Below are positions 1-9,889 of a DNA stretch of 64,000 bases, in pieces. The notes beneath the pieces were generated by a model. That model had not been told where the DNA came from, did not search any database, and saw only the letters and a list, made by a program, of their open reading frames with translations. The position numbers were made by a program, and so were the translations under genes. The DNA is from Rhodovarius crocodyli. GTDB taxonomy: Bacteria; Pseudomonadota; Alphaproteobacteria; Acetobacterales; Acetobacteraceae. The stretch lies in assembly GCF_004005855.1 (NCBI RefSeq), contig NZ_SACL01000001.1, forward strand, positions 744,001 to 808,000, written 5' to 3'. Numbering within the stretch: position 1 is the stretch's first letter; every line of letters starts with the position of its first letter.

Positions 1-16
1 AGGGAACCGTCCGGCA

Positions 17-742
17 TCAGCGCCTCGTGGAAAGCTGGATCTGGGCGAGGATGCCGCGCGCCACGCAATCATGCAGGCGGGCCACGGTCACGGGCCGGGT
101 CTGGGCGGGCGCGCGCTCGACATCCAGCACGCCTTCATCCGCCCATTCGCGCATCCAGTCCCAGCGGCGCAGCAGGGGCACCGCCTCCGTGGCGGCGGTC
201 AGGCGCAGGGCGTCGCGATAGGCGTCGATGTCTGCGTTGGCGCGCAGAAAACGGCTGAATTGGGGGTCCATGACCATCACCTCCGCACCGGCGGCGCGCA
301 GGCGAGCGATGCCCGTGGACAGGGTGTCCGTCATCGCCTCGATCGGCAGGCCGCGCACGGCTTCGACCGTGCCTGTCTGCCATAGGACCAGATGCGGGCG
401 GAAATCCGGCAGCAGCGGGGCGATGAGCGCCAGAATTTCCAGCGCGTTGGCACCGCGCCTTCCACGTGCCTCAACCCGCACCTGCAGGCCGGGATACTGC
501 TCCCGCAGCAGCGCCTGCAGACGTTCCGGATAACGTTCAGCGCTGCCGCCCTGCTCTGCGCTGGCACTGCCGCCGATCAGCACGCGGAACTCGGGGCCGG
601 CGAGCGCCCGGCGCAGACGCGGCTGCATCGTGGGGTCCAGCAGGTCCTGCGGCACGTCGCAGCCCGCCGCCCAGGCGGAGGTGACCCCCAACGGGGCGAT
701 GCACAGCATCAGCAGCAGGATCGCCCGTCGAGCCATGTTCAT
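17..742 (-). CDS. SGNH/GDSL-family hydrolase, exported
   Basis: 241-residue protein with a hydrophobic N-terminus and a likely signal peptide ending near the AWA-A motif around residue 25. The segment VLIGGSAS near residue 54 resembles SGNH block I with Ser as nucleophile, although the usual Gly-Asp-Ser is Gly-Gly-Ser. LWQTGT near residue 120 resembles block III, and the His in ARLHDC near the C-terminus could be the catalytic His. Family members are periplasmic esterases or O-acyl hydrolases. Its ATG overlaps the stop of the upstream OpgC-like gene by 4 nt (ATGA), so the two are co-translated and probably work on the same acylated glycan. The substrate is not visible. Confident on fold, moderate on activity. 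Confidence 0.75.
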   Translation of the reverse strand: MNMARRAILLLMLCIAPLGVTSAWAAGCDVPQDLLDPTMQPRLRRALAGPEFRVLIGGSASAEQGGSAERYPERLQALLREQYPGLQVRVEARGRRGANALEILALIAPLLPDFRPHLVLWQTGTVEAVRGLPIEAMTDTLSTGIARLRAAGAEVMVMDPQFSRFLRANADIDAYRDALRLTAATEAVPLLRRWDWMREWADEGVLDVERAPAQTRPVTVARLHDCVARGILAQIQLSTRR

Positions 743-1890
743 GCCCTATCCGCCACAGGGGCCAGGGGCAAGGGTTTCCGCGCACCGGAAACGCGCCGGT
801 CGTACCAGCGCGACAGCCACGCCACCCCGGCCAGGGCCGCGAGGCCCGCGACATTCACCGCCAACTGCATGGGCCCGCGGTCATCCGCCTCCAGCGCCAG
901 GCGCCCCAGGAAGGAAAGAAATATGCCCGCGCAGAACACCGGCAGGGATTGCTGCCCCAGCAGGATGAACAGCCTTGCCAGCCGCCCTTCCAGCAGCCTG
1001 GCCCCTCGCGGCAGCAGATGCGCGGCCAGATAGGCCAGGGCCAGCAGAGAGAGCAGCCGCAGCGGATGCAGGGCGGTCTTGTCTACGCCGTCCAGGAAGG
1101 TGGCCCAGGGGCCCGGCAACTGCGCCAGCCAGTCCGGCGCGTGCCAGACCGCCAGCATGGTGCCCGCGCAGGGCAGCAGCAGAAGCGCGCACAAGGCAGC
1201 CCCCCACCAGCGCCAAGGCAGCAGGATGGGCCGCCCGCCATGCGGCGCGAACCCGACCACGGCGCCGCACATATAGAGGATCTGCCAGGCGAACGGGTTG
1301 AAGTACCAGCCCTCACCATTCACGGAGGGCAGGTTGATGCCCGTCGCACGGACCAGCGCGTATCCCAGCGCAGACAGGCCCAGCAGCAGCCAGGGCCAAC
1401 GCAACAACGGCATGACAAGCGCGAAAATGGCCATCAGCGCGACATAGAGCGGCAATATATTCAGGAATGCGGGCTGGAAGCTCAGCAGCAGGGCATGCAG
1501 CAGCGCCTGATAGGGATCTGCCCCCAACGCGTCCATCTGCAGTTCATCGAGATACATGCCGCGGTCGAGCCGCGCGGCCGAGAAGCCGACCTGGGCCGTG
1601 AACACCACGAACAGGAAGATGTGCGCCACATAGAGGGTGCCGACCCGCCCCATGACGCGCGCAGCGGCAAACAGCCAGCCATCTCGCTCCATCTGCCGGC
1701 CATAGGCGATTCCGCCGGCATAGCCGGCCAGGAAGACGAACAGCTCGGTGGCGTCCGCGAAGGCGATGTTGCGCAGGGTGAACCAGCCCAGCGCATTGCC
1801 GGGCACATGGTCAATGAAGATGAACCACAGGGCGATCCCGCGGAACAGGTCCGCCCGAAGGTCGCGCGTGGTGCCGGCCATGGGCTGCAT
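739..1890 (-). CDS. OpgC-domain integral membrane acyltransferase
   Basis: 383 residues with about ten hydrophobic segments. The N-terminus carries the acyltransferase signature R-x-D-x-x-R-G-I-A with the FIDHVPGN His-containing motif typical of the OpgC (acyltransferase-3 related) family. OpgC proteins transfer succinyl or other acyl groups to periplasmic glucans at the cytoplasmic membrane. The gene is the first of a two-gene minus-strand operon with an SGNH hydrolase that overlaps it by 4 nt. This pairing of an acyltransferase with an exported hydrolase is often seen for glycan O-acylation. The glycan itself is unknown here and no glucan synthase (OpgG/H) is in the window. An internal ATG at codon 4 is an alternative start. 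Confidence 0.85.
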   Translation of the reverse strand: MQPMAGTTRDLRADLFRGIALWFIFIDHVPGNALGWFTLRNIAFADATELFVFLAGYAGGIAYGRQMERDGWLFAAARVMGRVGTLYVAHIFLFVVFTAQVGFSAARLDRGMYLDELQMDALGADPYQALLHALLLSFQPAFLNILPLYVALMAIFALVMPLLRWPWLLLGLSALGYALVRATGINLPSVNGEGWYFNPFAWQILYMCGAVVGFAPHGGRPILLPWRWWGAALCALLLLPCAGTMLAVWHAPDWLAQLPGPWATFLDGVDKTALHPLRLLSLLALAYLAAHLLPRGARLLEGRLARLFILLGQQSLPVFCAGIFLSFLGRLALEADDRGPMQLAVNVAGLAALAGVAWLSRWYDRRVSGARKPLPLAPVADRA

Positions 1891-1995
1891 AGGGTCAAGC
1901 TACCGCATCGGGAGCATCGGATATACGCCCGGCCACACGGGGAGTTTCATAACCTCGCCTTCTTTTCGGCATGATCGCCGGGATAGGCTGCCGCC

Positions 1996-3960
1996 ATGAA
2001 ACGTCTCCCGGCCCTGATCCTTCTGTTGCCGCTGGCCGCGCATGCCGAAGAGCTGCCCGTCCGCACCGTCACACTCTCCAATGCCGGCCTGGTGGAAATC
2101 CAGCGCGCCGGCCAGTTGTCCGCCGACGGGGTGGTCACGCTGACCATCCCCACGCCCCAGGTGGACGACATCCTGAAATCCTTGCTGGTCCTCGACAGCC
2201 AGGGAACGGTCCTCGGCCTGTCCCTGCCGGCTCGCGAATTGGAGGAGGAGGCCTTTCGAGGCCTGCCGCTGCGGCCGGACGACTTCGCCGATCGGCTTTC
2301 GATGCTGCGAGCGCTGCGCGGGCAGCGGGTCGAGGTCGGCGGCACGCGGGGGCTGCTGATCGATGCCGCCGAGGCTGAGAACGCCCTCTCGCTGACGGTC
2401 CTGGGCGAGCGCGGCCTGGCCAACGTCATGCTGCGCGAAGGCGACGCGCTGCGCCTGACGGACAGCGAGCTGGCCGGTCGCGTCGAACGCGCCGCCGCCG
2501 CCATGGCCGCGGCCCGCCTGGCCGATACCCGCCGCGCCGAGATCACCTTCCGCGCCTCCGCGGCACGGCAGGTCGCGCTGGCCTATGTAACGGCGGCGCC
2601 TTTGTGGAAGCCGAGCTGGCGCCTGACGCTGGATGGCGATCAGGCCCGGCTGCAGGGATGGGCCGTGGTCGAGAACCGGTCGGGCGCCGATTGGCAGGAT
2701 GTCCGCCTGTCCCTGGTATCGGGCAATCCCGCGGCCTTTGCCCAGGCGCTCTACACCCCGATCATGCGGCCGCGGCCCGAGATGCCGGTGCGCGGCGCCG
2801 AGACGATCCGCCCCCAGGCCGACACCGCGCCGGTGCCGTTTCTGCCGGCACCCGCCCCCGTGGCGCCCGTGCGGCCGCTGGTCGGCGGCGTGGCGGCCAT
2901 GGCCCGCGCCGCACCGCCGCCGGCACCGGCCGAGATGGCGCAGGTGGACCAGGCGGCAGCCGAAAGCACCTCCGGCCGCGTTTCCTTCACGCTGCCGAAC
3001 CCGGTTTCCGTCCGCGCCAGCGAGACGGCGAACTTTCCCTTCATGGACGCACGCATCCCGGCCCAGCGCGTGTGGTGGATGCAGAACCCCGGCGCCCGCA
3101 ATCCGCTGAACGCCGTGCGCATCACCAACAACACCGGCAACACGCTGCCTGACGGGCTGGTCTCCATCTCCGGCCCGGCCTTTCTGGGCGACGCGGAATT
3201 GCGCGCCATGCCGGACGGCGAAACACGCCTGCTGGCCCATGCGCTCGACCGCGACGTGACGGTGAACAGCCGTCGCGACTCGGTTCAGCGGGTCACGCGG
3301 GTCGGGCTCTCCAGGGCGGTGCTGACGCTGCAGGGTGAGGAGGAAGTGAGCTGGGCCCTGGCCGTCAATCCGCGCACGGCGGGGCGGCTGGTGCTGGATA
3401 TGCCCAACATGCCCGGCTACGAGCCGCGCTTCGACATCGCCTCTCGCGGTGATTTCGGCCTTCGGCACGAGGTGGCGCTGACTGCCGGCGAGCAGACGCT
3501 GCGGCTGCCCTATCGCCGGGACACGCGCAGCACGCTGGTGCTGTGGGACCCGGGGCTGGGCCAGCCGCAATTGCTGCCGTGGCGGGGGGCTGCGCTGGAC
3601 GGCGACCTGCGGCGGCTGCCGGGCGGGCCTGGCAGCCTGGAGCGCATCCAGGAAGTGCTGACACGGACCGCCGAAGGCACGCCGGGTCGGGCGCTGCTTT
3701 CCGACATGGTGACGCGTCTGACGCGGCTGCGCGAGCAGCTGGACGCGGCGAGGCTGGCGGTTGGCGAGGCGAAAGCGGCCGAGACGGCGCTGGAACGCGC
3801 CCGCGCCGCCGTGCAGGACCGCACCGGCGCGGAACGTGAGGAGGCGCGTCGGCTGCTGAACCAGGCCAGCCAGGCCGCCGAACGGACAGGCGCCGCGGCG
3901 GAACGCGCCTGGCAGGCGTGGCAGCAGGGCGTCGTCGCGCTGCTGGCGGTCAGCGGATAA
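1996..3960 (+). CDS. DUF4139 domain-containing exported protein
   Basis: 654-residue protein with a clear Sec signal peptide (cleavage after AAHA, near residue 17). It is followed by the beta-rich DUF4139 region, an Ala/Pro-rich linker around residues 275-320, and a C-terminal helical segment (about residues 545-645) rich in Ala, Glu and Arg that should form a coiled coil. The family is widespread in Proteobacteria and has no established function; export to the periplasm is the only firm inference. The gene stands alone, facing away from the OpgC gene and converging on nfuA, with a strong hairpin between the two stops. Confidence 0.8.
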   Translation: MKRLPALILLLPLAAHAEELPVRTVTLSNAGLVEIQRAGQLSADGVVTLTIPTPQVDDILKSLLVLDSQGTVLGLSLPARELEEEAFRGLPLRPDDFADRLSMLRALRGQRVEVGGTRGLLIDAAEAENALSLTVLGERGLANVMLREGDALRLTDSELAGRVERAAAAMAAARLADTRRAEITFRASAARQVALAYVTAAPLWKPSWRLTLDGDQARLQGWAVVENRSGADWQDVRLSLVSGNPAAFAQALYTPIMRPRPEMPVRGAETIRPQADTAPVPFLPAPAPVAPVRPLVGGVAAMARAAPPPAPAEMAQVDQAAAESTSGRVSFTLPNPVSVRASETANFPFMDARIPAQRVWWMQNPGARNPLNAVRITNNTGNTLPDGLVSISGPAFLGDAELRAMPDGETRLLAHALDRDVTVNSRRDSVQRVTRVGLSRAVLTLQGEEEVSWALAVNPRTAGRLVLDMPNMPGYEPRFDIASRGDFGLRHEVALTAGEQTLRLPYRRDTRSTLVLWDPGLGQPQLLPWRGAALDGDLRRLPGGPGSLERIQEVLTRTAEGTPGRALLSDMVTRLTRLREQLDAARLAVGEAKAAETALERARAAVQDRTGAEREEARRLLNQASQAAERTGAAAERAWQAWQQGVVALLAVSG

Positions 3961-3966
3961 GAAAAA

Positions 3967-3984
3967 GGGGGGCTTACGCCCCCC
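3967..3984 (-). terminator. Hairpin terminator between DUF4139 gene and nfuA
   Basis: A 7-bp perfect G/C stem (six G plus C pairing with G plus six C) closes a TTAC loop. On the minus strand the hairpin is followed by five T (the A-run at 3962-3966), so it fits a rho-independent terminator for nfuA. On the plus strand no T-run follows. Confidence 0.7.
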
Positions 3985-3990
3985 GGATAA

Positions 3991-4554
3991 TCAGGCCTCG
4001 ACCTGTTCCACGGACAGAACTTCCGGGATGTAGTGGCGCAGCATGTTCTCCACGCCATGCTTCAGCGTGGCGCGGGAGGACGGGCAGCCCGAGCAGGCGC
4101 CCTGCATCTTCAGTTTCACGACACCTTCACGGAAGCCGCGGAACACGATGTCACCGCCGTCGCCGGCGACGGCCGGGCGCACGCGGGTGTCCAGCAGGTC
4201 CTTGATCATGGCGACCACCTCGGCATCGGCCGGGTCGGTATCCTCGGCGGTGCCGGGGTCGCCCTCACCCTCGATGATGGGCAGTTCGGCCATGTAATGG
4301 GCCATGATGGCGGCCAGGACGGTGGGGCGCAGGTCGCGCCAATCGGCCATCCCGCCCTTGGTCACGGTCACGAAATCCTCACCGAGGAACACGCGCTCCA
4401 CGCCCTCCAGGGCGAAAAGGCGCGTGGCCAGCGGGCTGCGAACCGCAGTCTCGGCCGAGGCGAAATCCGCCGTTCCGAGCGCGCCCATCACGTCCTTGCC
4501 GGGAATGAACTTGAGCGTGGCGGGGTTAGGGGTGCCTTCGGTCTCGATGAACAT
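3991..4554 (-). CDS. nfuA: NfuA-type Fe-S cluster carrier (NifU family)
   Basis: 187 residues. An N-terminal Nfu_N domain (starts [16 protein letters not shown], residues 1-90) is followed by a NifU C-terminal domain with the cluster-binding pair Cys154-x-x-Cys157 in GACSGCPSS. It binds and transfers [4Fe-4S] clusters to target enzymes in the cytoplasm. Length and domain order match the alphaproteobacterial/mitochondrial NFU1 type. It is a single gene with its own terminator, transcribed away from metK. Confidence 0.93.
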   Translation of the reverse strand: MFIETEGTPNPATLKFIPGKDVMGALGTADFASAETAVRSPLATRLFALEGVERVFLGEDFVTVTKGGMADWRDLRPTVLAAIMAHYMAELPIIEGEGDPGTAEDTDPADAEVVAMIKDLLDTRVRPAVAGDGGDIVFRGFREGVVKLKMQGACSGCPSSRATLKHGVENMLRHYIPEVLSVEQVEA

Positions 4555-4792
4555 GCGATCAGCCCTCGGGGTCTATTCCGGACTGCATTTGGTCTGTTTC
4601 CAGCGAAGGGGCAAGGGGCAGCCGGGGCACGGCATGCGCGGCATGCACGGGTCAGCCCTGTCCCGCGTGCTCAGGCGGGGCCTTGACCCCTTTTCGCTGC
4701 GCTGCCACACGACCCGTCGCACACGCGGCCGAATGCCGCGCGGGCCATGCCGGGGTGCTCCCGGGGCAGCGACAAGAGGCCGAACCAAAGCC

Positions 4793-5980
4793 ATGCGCGA
4801 CAAGGGCGAATATCTCTTCACGTCGGAGAGCGTGTCCGAAGGCCATCCGGATAAGGTGGCGGACCGGATCAGCGACACCGTTCTGGACACCTTCCTGGAA
4901 GCCGATCCCTACGCGCGCGTCGCGTGTGAGACCCTGGTTACCACCAACCGCATCATCATCGCCGGCGAGACGCGCGGCCCGGGCCACATCACGCCCGAGC
5001 TGCTGCTGCACCGCGCCCGCCTGGCCGTGGCCGACATCGGCTATGAGCAGGAAGGCTTCCACTGGGCCAACGCCCATGTCGAATGCCACCTGCATGCCCA
5101 GTCCGCGCACATCGCCCAGGGCGTGGACGCGGCCGGTAACAAGGACGAAGGCGCCGGCGACCAGGGCATCATGTTCGGTTATGCCTGCACCGAAACCCCG
5201 GACCTGATGCCGGCCCCGCTGTACTACGCGCACCTGATCCTGCGCCGTATCAGCGAGCTGCGCCGCAACGGCGACGTTTCCGTGAAGGGCCTGCTGCCCG
5301 ACGCGAAGAGCCAGGTGACCCTGCGCTATGTCGACGGCAAGCCCGTGGGCGCCACTTCCATCGTGCTGTCCACCCAGCACGAGGAAGGCATGGACCAGGC
5401 CCAGATCAAGGCGATGGTGAAGCCGCTCATCGAGAGCAGCCTGCCCGCCGGCTGGATGCCCGCCGACAGCGAGCTGTACGTGAACCCGACCGGCACCTTC
5501 GTGATCGGCGGCCCGGACGGCGACTGCGGCCTGACCGGCCGCAAGATCATCGTGGACACCTACGGCGGTGCGGCCCCGCATGGCGGCGGCGCGTTCTCCG
5601 GCAAGGACCCCACCAAGGTGGACCGCTCGGCCGCCTATGCCGCGCGTTATGTCGCGAAGAACGTCGTGGCCGCGGGCCTGGCCGACAAGTGCACCATCCA
5701 GGTCAGCTACGCGATCGGCGTGGCGAAGCCGCTCTCCGTGTACTTCGACCTGCACGGCACGGCGAAGGACGTGGATGAGGAGAAGCTGGCGAAGGTGGTG
5801 CAGGAGCTGGTGAACCTGTCTCCGCGCGGCATCCGCGAGCATCTGCACCTGAACCGCGCGATCTATGTCCCCACGTCCAGCTACGGCCATTTCGGCCGCA
5901 CGCCGGACCTGGAGAAGGGCACCTTCACCTGGGAAAAGACCGACCTGGTGGACGAGCTGAAGCGCGCCTTCGGCCGCTGA
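4793..5980 (+). CDS. metK: S-adenosylmethionine synthetase
   Basis: 395 residues; makes SAM from methionine and ATP. Family motifs are all present: the GHPDK substrate-binding motif at the N-terminus, [12 protein letters not shown] around residue 120, [10 protein letters not shown] and [12 protein letters not shown] in the C-terminal third. The open frame continues upstream to 4304, but homology begins only at the ATG of [12 protein letters not shown], so 4793 is chosen as start. The 238-bp region between nfuA and metK holds the promoters for both. I could not match it to any SAM riboswitch class by eye. A terminator follows the gene. Confidence 0.96.
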   Translation: MRDKGEYLFTSESVSEGHPDKVADRISDTVLDTFLEADPYARVACETLVTTNRIIIAGETRGPGHITPELLLHRARLAVADIGYEQEGFHWANAHVECHLHAQSAHIAQGVDAAGNKDEGAGDQGIMFGYACTETPDLMPAPLYYAHLILRRISELRRNGDVSVKGLLPDAKSQVTLRYVDGKPVGATSIVLSTQHEEGMDQAQIKAMVKPLIESSLPAGWMPADSELYVNPTGTFVIGGPDGDCGLTGRKIIVDTYGGAAPHGGGAFSGKDPTKVDRSAAYAARYVAKNVVAAGLADKCTIQVSYAIGVAKPLSVYFDLHGTAKDVDEEKLAKVVQELVNLSPRGIREHLHLNRAIYVPTSSYGHFGRTPDLEKGTFTWEKTDLVDELKRAFGR

Positions 5981-6003
5981 TCCGCCTTCCGGTAGGATTT
6001 TTG

Positions 6004-6032
6004 GCGCTGGCCCTCGCGGGCCGGCGCTTTTT
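6004..6032 (+). terminator. Rho-independent terminator after metK
   Basis: A 10-bp stem (gcgctggccc / gggccggcgc, one G-T pair) with a TCGC loop, directly followed by five T. It separates metK from trmB. Confidence 0.8.
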
Positions 6033-6050
6033 CGTTATAGAGCACCCGCC

Positions 6051-6734
6051 GTGACCGACCCCGAATTCCCCGAAGGCATCCCCAACCGCCTCTACGGCCG
6101 CCGCCGTGGCCACAAGCTGCGCCCGCGCCAGGAGCTGCTGCTCTCTGAGGCGCTGCCCCGCATGCGCTATGAGAGCCTGGATTTCGCCAAGGGCGCGGCG
6201 CGCACCTGGCTGGAAGTCGGCTTCGGCGGCGGCGAGCACACGCTGGCCCTGATGGCCGCGAACCCCGACACCGCCATCATAGCCAGCGAGGTCTATGAGC
6301 ACGGCCTGTGCTCCCTGCTGACGCAGATCATCCCGGATGGCCAGGAAGCGACCTGCGACGTCCCTGCCCGCCTGCGGCTATGGCCCGAGGACGCGCGCGC
6401 CCTGCTGCTGTCCCTGCCCGAGGCCAGCCTGGACCGGATGTTCCTGATGTTCCCGGACCCCTGGCCCAAGGCGCGCCATTCCAAGCGCCGCTTCGTGCAT
6501 CCGGAAATCCTGCCCATCGTCGCCCGCGCGCTGAAGCCGGGCGCGATCTGGCGCATCGCCTCTGACGACCCGACCTATCAGGCATGGGTGGAGGAGGTGC
6601 TGCGCGCCTCGCCGCTGTTCGAGGCCGCCGAACCGGCGAAGGAACGCCCCGAGGGCTGGCCGCCGACGCGCTATGAAGCGAAGGCTATCGAAGCCGGGCG
6701 GCACCCGATGTATTGGGAGTGGGTGCGGAAATAG
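6051..6734 (+). CDS. trmB: tRNA (guanine-N7)-methyltransferase
   Basis: 227 residues; methylates G46 of tRNA with SAM. SAM-binding motif LEVGFGGGEH lies near residue 50 and the family motif FPDPWPKARHSKRRF around residues 135-150. The PTRYEAKA motif is near the C-terminus. The start is GTG at 6051, the only in-frame start that keeps the conserved N-terminal NRLYGRRRG segment. The gene follows the metK terminator, so it likely has its own promoter in the short gap. Confidence 0.95.
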   Translation: MTDPEFPEGIPNRLYGRRRGHKLRPRQELLLSEALPRMRYESLDFAKGAARTWLEVGFGGGEHTLALMAANPDTAIIASEVYEHGLCSLLTQIIPDGQEATCDVPARLRLWPEDARALLLSLPEASLDRMFLMFPDPWPKARHSKRRFVHPEILPIVARALKPGAIWRIASDDPTYQAWVEEVLRASPLFEAAEPAKERPEGWPPTRYEAKAIEAGRHPMYWEWVRK

Positions 6735-6961
6735 GTCCTCACGGGGGGCGTGGCCCCCTCATTGCACGGCCTCCATGGGCAACTGCCTGATTTCGCGGCG
6801 CAGCATCCTGTTTTTGCGATATCACCCTTGCAAGCAGCCCCTGCCGTGGTTTCGCCATCATGCTTATGTTAACGACCGCCGCCATAGGACATGGTCGGCA
6901 GCGTCTGCCGCAGACAGGAATGAAAGGGCCGGACCGCCGTAAGGCGGGCCCGGGTTGAAGA

Positions 6962-9859
6962 ATGGCCGGAGTGGACATCCTCGCGAGCGCGATGACGGGT
7001 GGCAATGCTGCCTATCTCGCTGACCTCTACGCGCGGTGGGTGGAGAAACCCGACAGCGTGGAGCCCTCCTTCGCGGAGCTGTTCGCTGCCCTCGACGACG
7101 ACGCCCATGCGGTGATGCAGGACGCCATCGGCGCACCCTGGCAGCCCCGCGCCCGCGGCGGCTTCGCCCCTGAGGAGCCGGCGCCCGCCGCCGGCAAGGA
7201 CGCCAAGGGCGCGAAGGGCGGCAAGCCTGCCGCCGCCGCCCCCGCGGGCGCCGATGCCGAGACCGTGCGCAAGGCGCAGCTCGACAGCATCCGCGCCCTG
7301 ATGCTGATCCGCAGCTATCGCGTGCGCGGCCATCTGGAAGCCCAGCTCGACCCGCTCGGCCTGCAGCAGCCCAAGCCGCACCCCGAGCTGTCGCCGGAGT
7401 TCTGGGGTTTCGGCCCCGCCGACATGGACCGCCCGATCTTCATCGACGGCGTGCTGGGGCTGGAGACCGCCTCCGTCCGCCAGATCCTGCAGGTGGTCCG
7501 CGCGACCTATTGCGGCCCGATCGGCGTGGAGTTCATGCACATCCAGGATCCGGGCCAAAAGAGCTGGATCCAGCAGCAGGTCGAGGGCGCGCCCTGGAAC
7601 ACGGCCTTCGACAAGGACGCCAAGCGCAAGATCCTGACGCAGCTGACCGAGGCCGAGGGCTTCGAGGCCTTCTGCGCCAAGAAGTATGTCGGCACCAAGC
7701 GCTTCGGCCTTGAGGGCGGCGAGGCGACCATCCCCTCGATCCAGACCGTGATCGAGGTGGCGGCCGGCCTGGGCGTGAACGAGATCGCGATCGGCATGGC
7801 CCATCGCGGCCGCCTGAACGTGCTGGTGAACGTGGTGAAGAAGTCCTTCACCAAGGTGTTCAGCGAGTTCAAGGGCGCCAGCTACAAGCCCGACGACGTG
7901 CAGGGCTCGGGCGACGTGAAGTACCACCTGGGTACCTCCACCGACGTCGAGATCGGCGGCCGCAAGGTCCATCTCTCGCTGCAGCCCAACCCCTCTCACC
8001 TTGAATGCGTCGACCCCGTGGTCGCCGGCAAGGTGCGCGCGCGCCAGGACATGGCGGGCGACGTGAAGGATCGCGGGTCGGTCATGGGCATCCTGCTGCA
8101 TGGCGACGCGGCCTTCGCCGGCCAGGGCGTGGTGTACGAGACGCTGGCGATGTCCCAGCTGGTCGGCTACCGCACCGGCGGCACGATCCATATCGTCACC
8201 AACAACCAGATCGGCTTCACCACGGTGCCGGTGCATGCCTATTCCGGCCTGTACTGCACCGATGTCGCCAAGAGCGTGCAGGCGCCGATCCTGCACGTGA
8301 ACGGGGACAACCCCGAAGCCGTCGTGTGGGCCAGCCGCATGGCCGCCGAGTACCGCCAGAAGTTCAAGGCGGACATCGTGCTGGACATCGTGTGCTATCG
8401 CCGCCACGGCCACAACGAGAACGACGAGCCGGCATTCACGCAGCCCGTCATGTACGCCCGCATCAAGGGCCTGAAGTCGACCCGCACGGTCTACGCCGAC
8501 CGCCTGGCCACCGAGGGCAGCATCACGGCCGACGAGTCCAAGGCCATCCTGGACGGCTTCAACACCACGATGGAGGAGGCCTTCCAGGCCTCGCAGGACT
8601 ACAAGCCCAACAAGGCGGAGTGGCTGGAAGGCCACTGGTCCGGGCTGAAGGCCGATACCGGCGACGTGGAGCAGGAAGAGCCGACCGCCGTGTCGCTCGA
8701 GACCCTGCGCGAAGTGGGCGCCCGCCTGACCAGCGTTCCGGCCGACTTCACCCTGAACCCCAAGATCGCCCGCCAGATGGAGGCCAAGAAGACCTCCATC
8801 GACACCGGCGAGGGTCTGGACTGGGCGACCGGCGAGGCGCTGGCCTTCGGCACCCTGCTGATGGAAGGCCATCGCGTCCGCTTGTCCGGTGAGGACGTGC
8901 AGCGCGGCACCTTCAGCCATCGCCATTGCGTGCTGATCGACCAGAAGACCCAGGCCGAGTACGCGCCGCTGAACTTCCTGAAGGACGGCCAGCCGAAGTT
9001 CGAGGCCTTCAACTCCCTGCTCTCCGAGTTCGGCGTGCTGGGCTTCGACTACGGCTACTCCCTGGCGGACCCCAACTCCCTGGTGCTGTGGGAAGGCCAG
9101 TTCGGCGACTTCGCGAACGGCGCGCAGGTCATCATCGACCAGTTCATCGCCAGCGCGGAGACGAAGTGGCTGCGCATGTCGGGCCTGGTGATGCTGCTGC
9201 CGCATGGCTATGAGGGCCAGGGTCCGGAGCACTCCTCCGCCCGCCTGGAGCGCTATCTGCAGCTGTGCGCCGAGCGCAACATGCGGGTGTGCAACTTCAC
9301 GACGCCGGCCAACTACTTCCACGCGCTGCGCCGCCAGCTGAAGGCGAACTACCGCAAGCCGCTGGTCGTGATGTCGCCGAAGTCGCTGCTGCGCCACAAG
9401 ATGGCCGTCTCCTCGCTCGCCGAGTTCGGTCCGGGCACCGGCTTCCGCCACGTGATCCCCGAGATCGACGCGATCGCGCCCGAGGAGAAGGTGAAGCGCG
9501 TCGTGCTCTGCACCGGCAAGGTCTACTACGACCTGCTGCAGGCCCGCCGCGACGCCAATGTGCAGGATGTGGCGCTGGTCCGCGTGGAGCAGATGTTCCC
9601 GTTCCCGGCGAAGTCCCTGGCCGCCACGCTCGCCCCGTACAAGAACGCGGAGGTGATCTGGTGCCAGGAGGAGCCCGAGAACATGGGCGCCTGGACCTTC
9701 CTCGACCGCAAGATCGAGAAGGTGCTGACCAAGCTGGACATCAAGGCGAAGCGCCCCGAATACGTCGGCCGCGAGGAAGCGGCGAGCCCGGCCACCGGCC
9801 TCGCCAAGGTTCACGCTGCCGAGCAGGACACTCTGGTGAAGCAGGCTCTCGGCCTGTAA
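6962..9859 (+). CDS. sucA: 2-oxoglutarate dehydrogenase E1 component
   Basis: 965-residue thiamine-diphosphate enzyme that decarboxylates 2-oxoglutarate in the TCA cycle and passes succinyl to the E2 lipoyl arm. Visible family segments are the N-terminal subunit-binding segment (AAYLADLYARWVEKP), an Ala/Lys-rich linker, the MAHRGRLNVLVNV motif, LLHGDAAFAGQG with the TPP/Mg region and IVTNNQIGFTT. The C-terminal transketolase-like half carries the E2 contact. Length fits full-size OdhA/SucA. sucB follows 30 bp downstream. The 227 bp upstream have a G/C hairpin near the trmB end, and I recognise no other site there. Confidence 0.96.
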   Translation: MAGVDILASAMTGGNAAYLADLYARWVEKPDSVEPSFAELFAALDDDAHAVMQDAIGAPWQPRARGGFAPEEPAPAAGKDAKGAKGGKPAAAAPAGADAETVRKAQLDSIRALMLIRSYRVRGHLEAQLDPLGLQQPKPHPELSPEFWGFGPADMDRPIFIDGVLGLETASVRQILQVVRATYCGPIGVEFMHIQDPGQKSWIQQQVEGAPWNTAFDKDAKRKILTQLTEAEGFEAFCAKKYVGTKRFGLEGGEATIPSIQTVIEVAAGLGVNEIAIGMAHRGRLNVLVNVVKKSFTKVFSEFKGASYKPDDVQGSGDVKYHLGTSTDVEIGGRKVHLSLQPNPSHLECVDPVVAGKVRARQDMAGDVKDRGSVMGILLHGDAAFAGQGVVYETLAMSQLVGYRTGGTIHIVTNNQIGFTTVPVHAYSGLYCTDVAKSVQAPILHVNGDNPEAVVWASRMAAEYRQKFKADIVLDIVCYRRHGHNENDEPAFTQPVMYARIKGLKSTRTVYADRLATEGSITADESKAILDGFNTTMEEAFQASQDYKPNKAEWLEGHWSGLKADTGDVEQEEPTAVSLETLREVGARLTSVPADFTLNPKIARQMEAKKTSIDTGEGLDWATGEALAFGTLLMEGHRVRLSGEDVQRGTFSHRHCVLIDQKTQAEYAPLNFLKDGQPKFEAFNSLLSEFGVLGFDYGYSLADPNSLVLWEGQFGDFANGAQVIIDQFIASAETKWLRMSGLVMLLPHGYEGQGPEHSSARLERYLQLCAERNMRVCNFTTPANYFHALRRQLKANYRKPLVVMSPKSLLRHKMAVSSLAEFGPGTGFRHVIPEIDAIAPEEKVKRVVLCTGKVYYDLLQARRDANVQDVALVRVEQMFPFPAKSLAATLAPYKNAEVIWCQEEPENMGAWTFLDRKIEKVLTKLDIKAKRPEYVGREEAASPATGLAKVHAAEQDTLVKQALGL

Positions 9860-9889
9860 AACGCCGCCAACGAGACGAGGCTAGATACT

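Noticed and set aside
1900-3570. 556-codon minus-strand open frame across the DUF4139 gene
   Set aside because: Arg/His-rich shadow translation; the plus-strand gene has a signal peptide and coherent domains.
4555-4792. SAM riboswitch upstream of metK
   Set aside because: No recognisable SAM-I, SAM-II or SAM/SAH core sequence by eye. Only GC-rich stems common in this genome. A covariance-model search would decide it.
6869-9814. 981-codon minus-strand open frame antisense to sucA
   Set aside because: High-GC third positions keep the opposite strand free of stops. It has no start context or family motif, and sucA is unmistakable.
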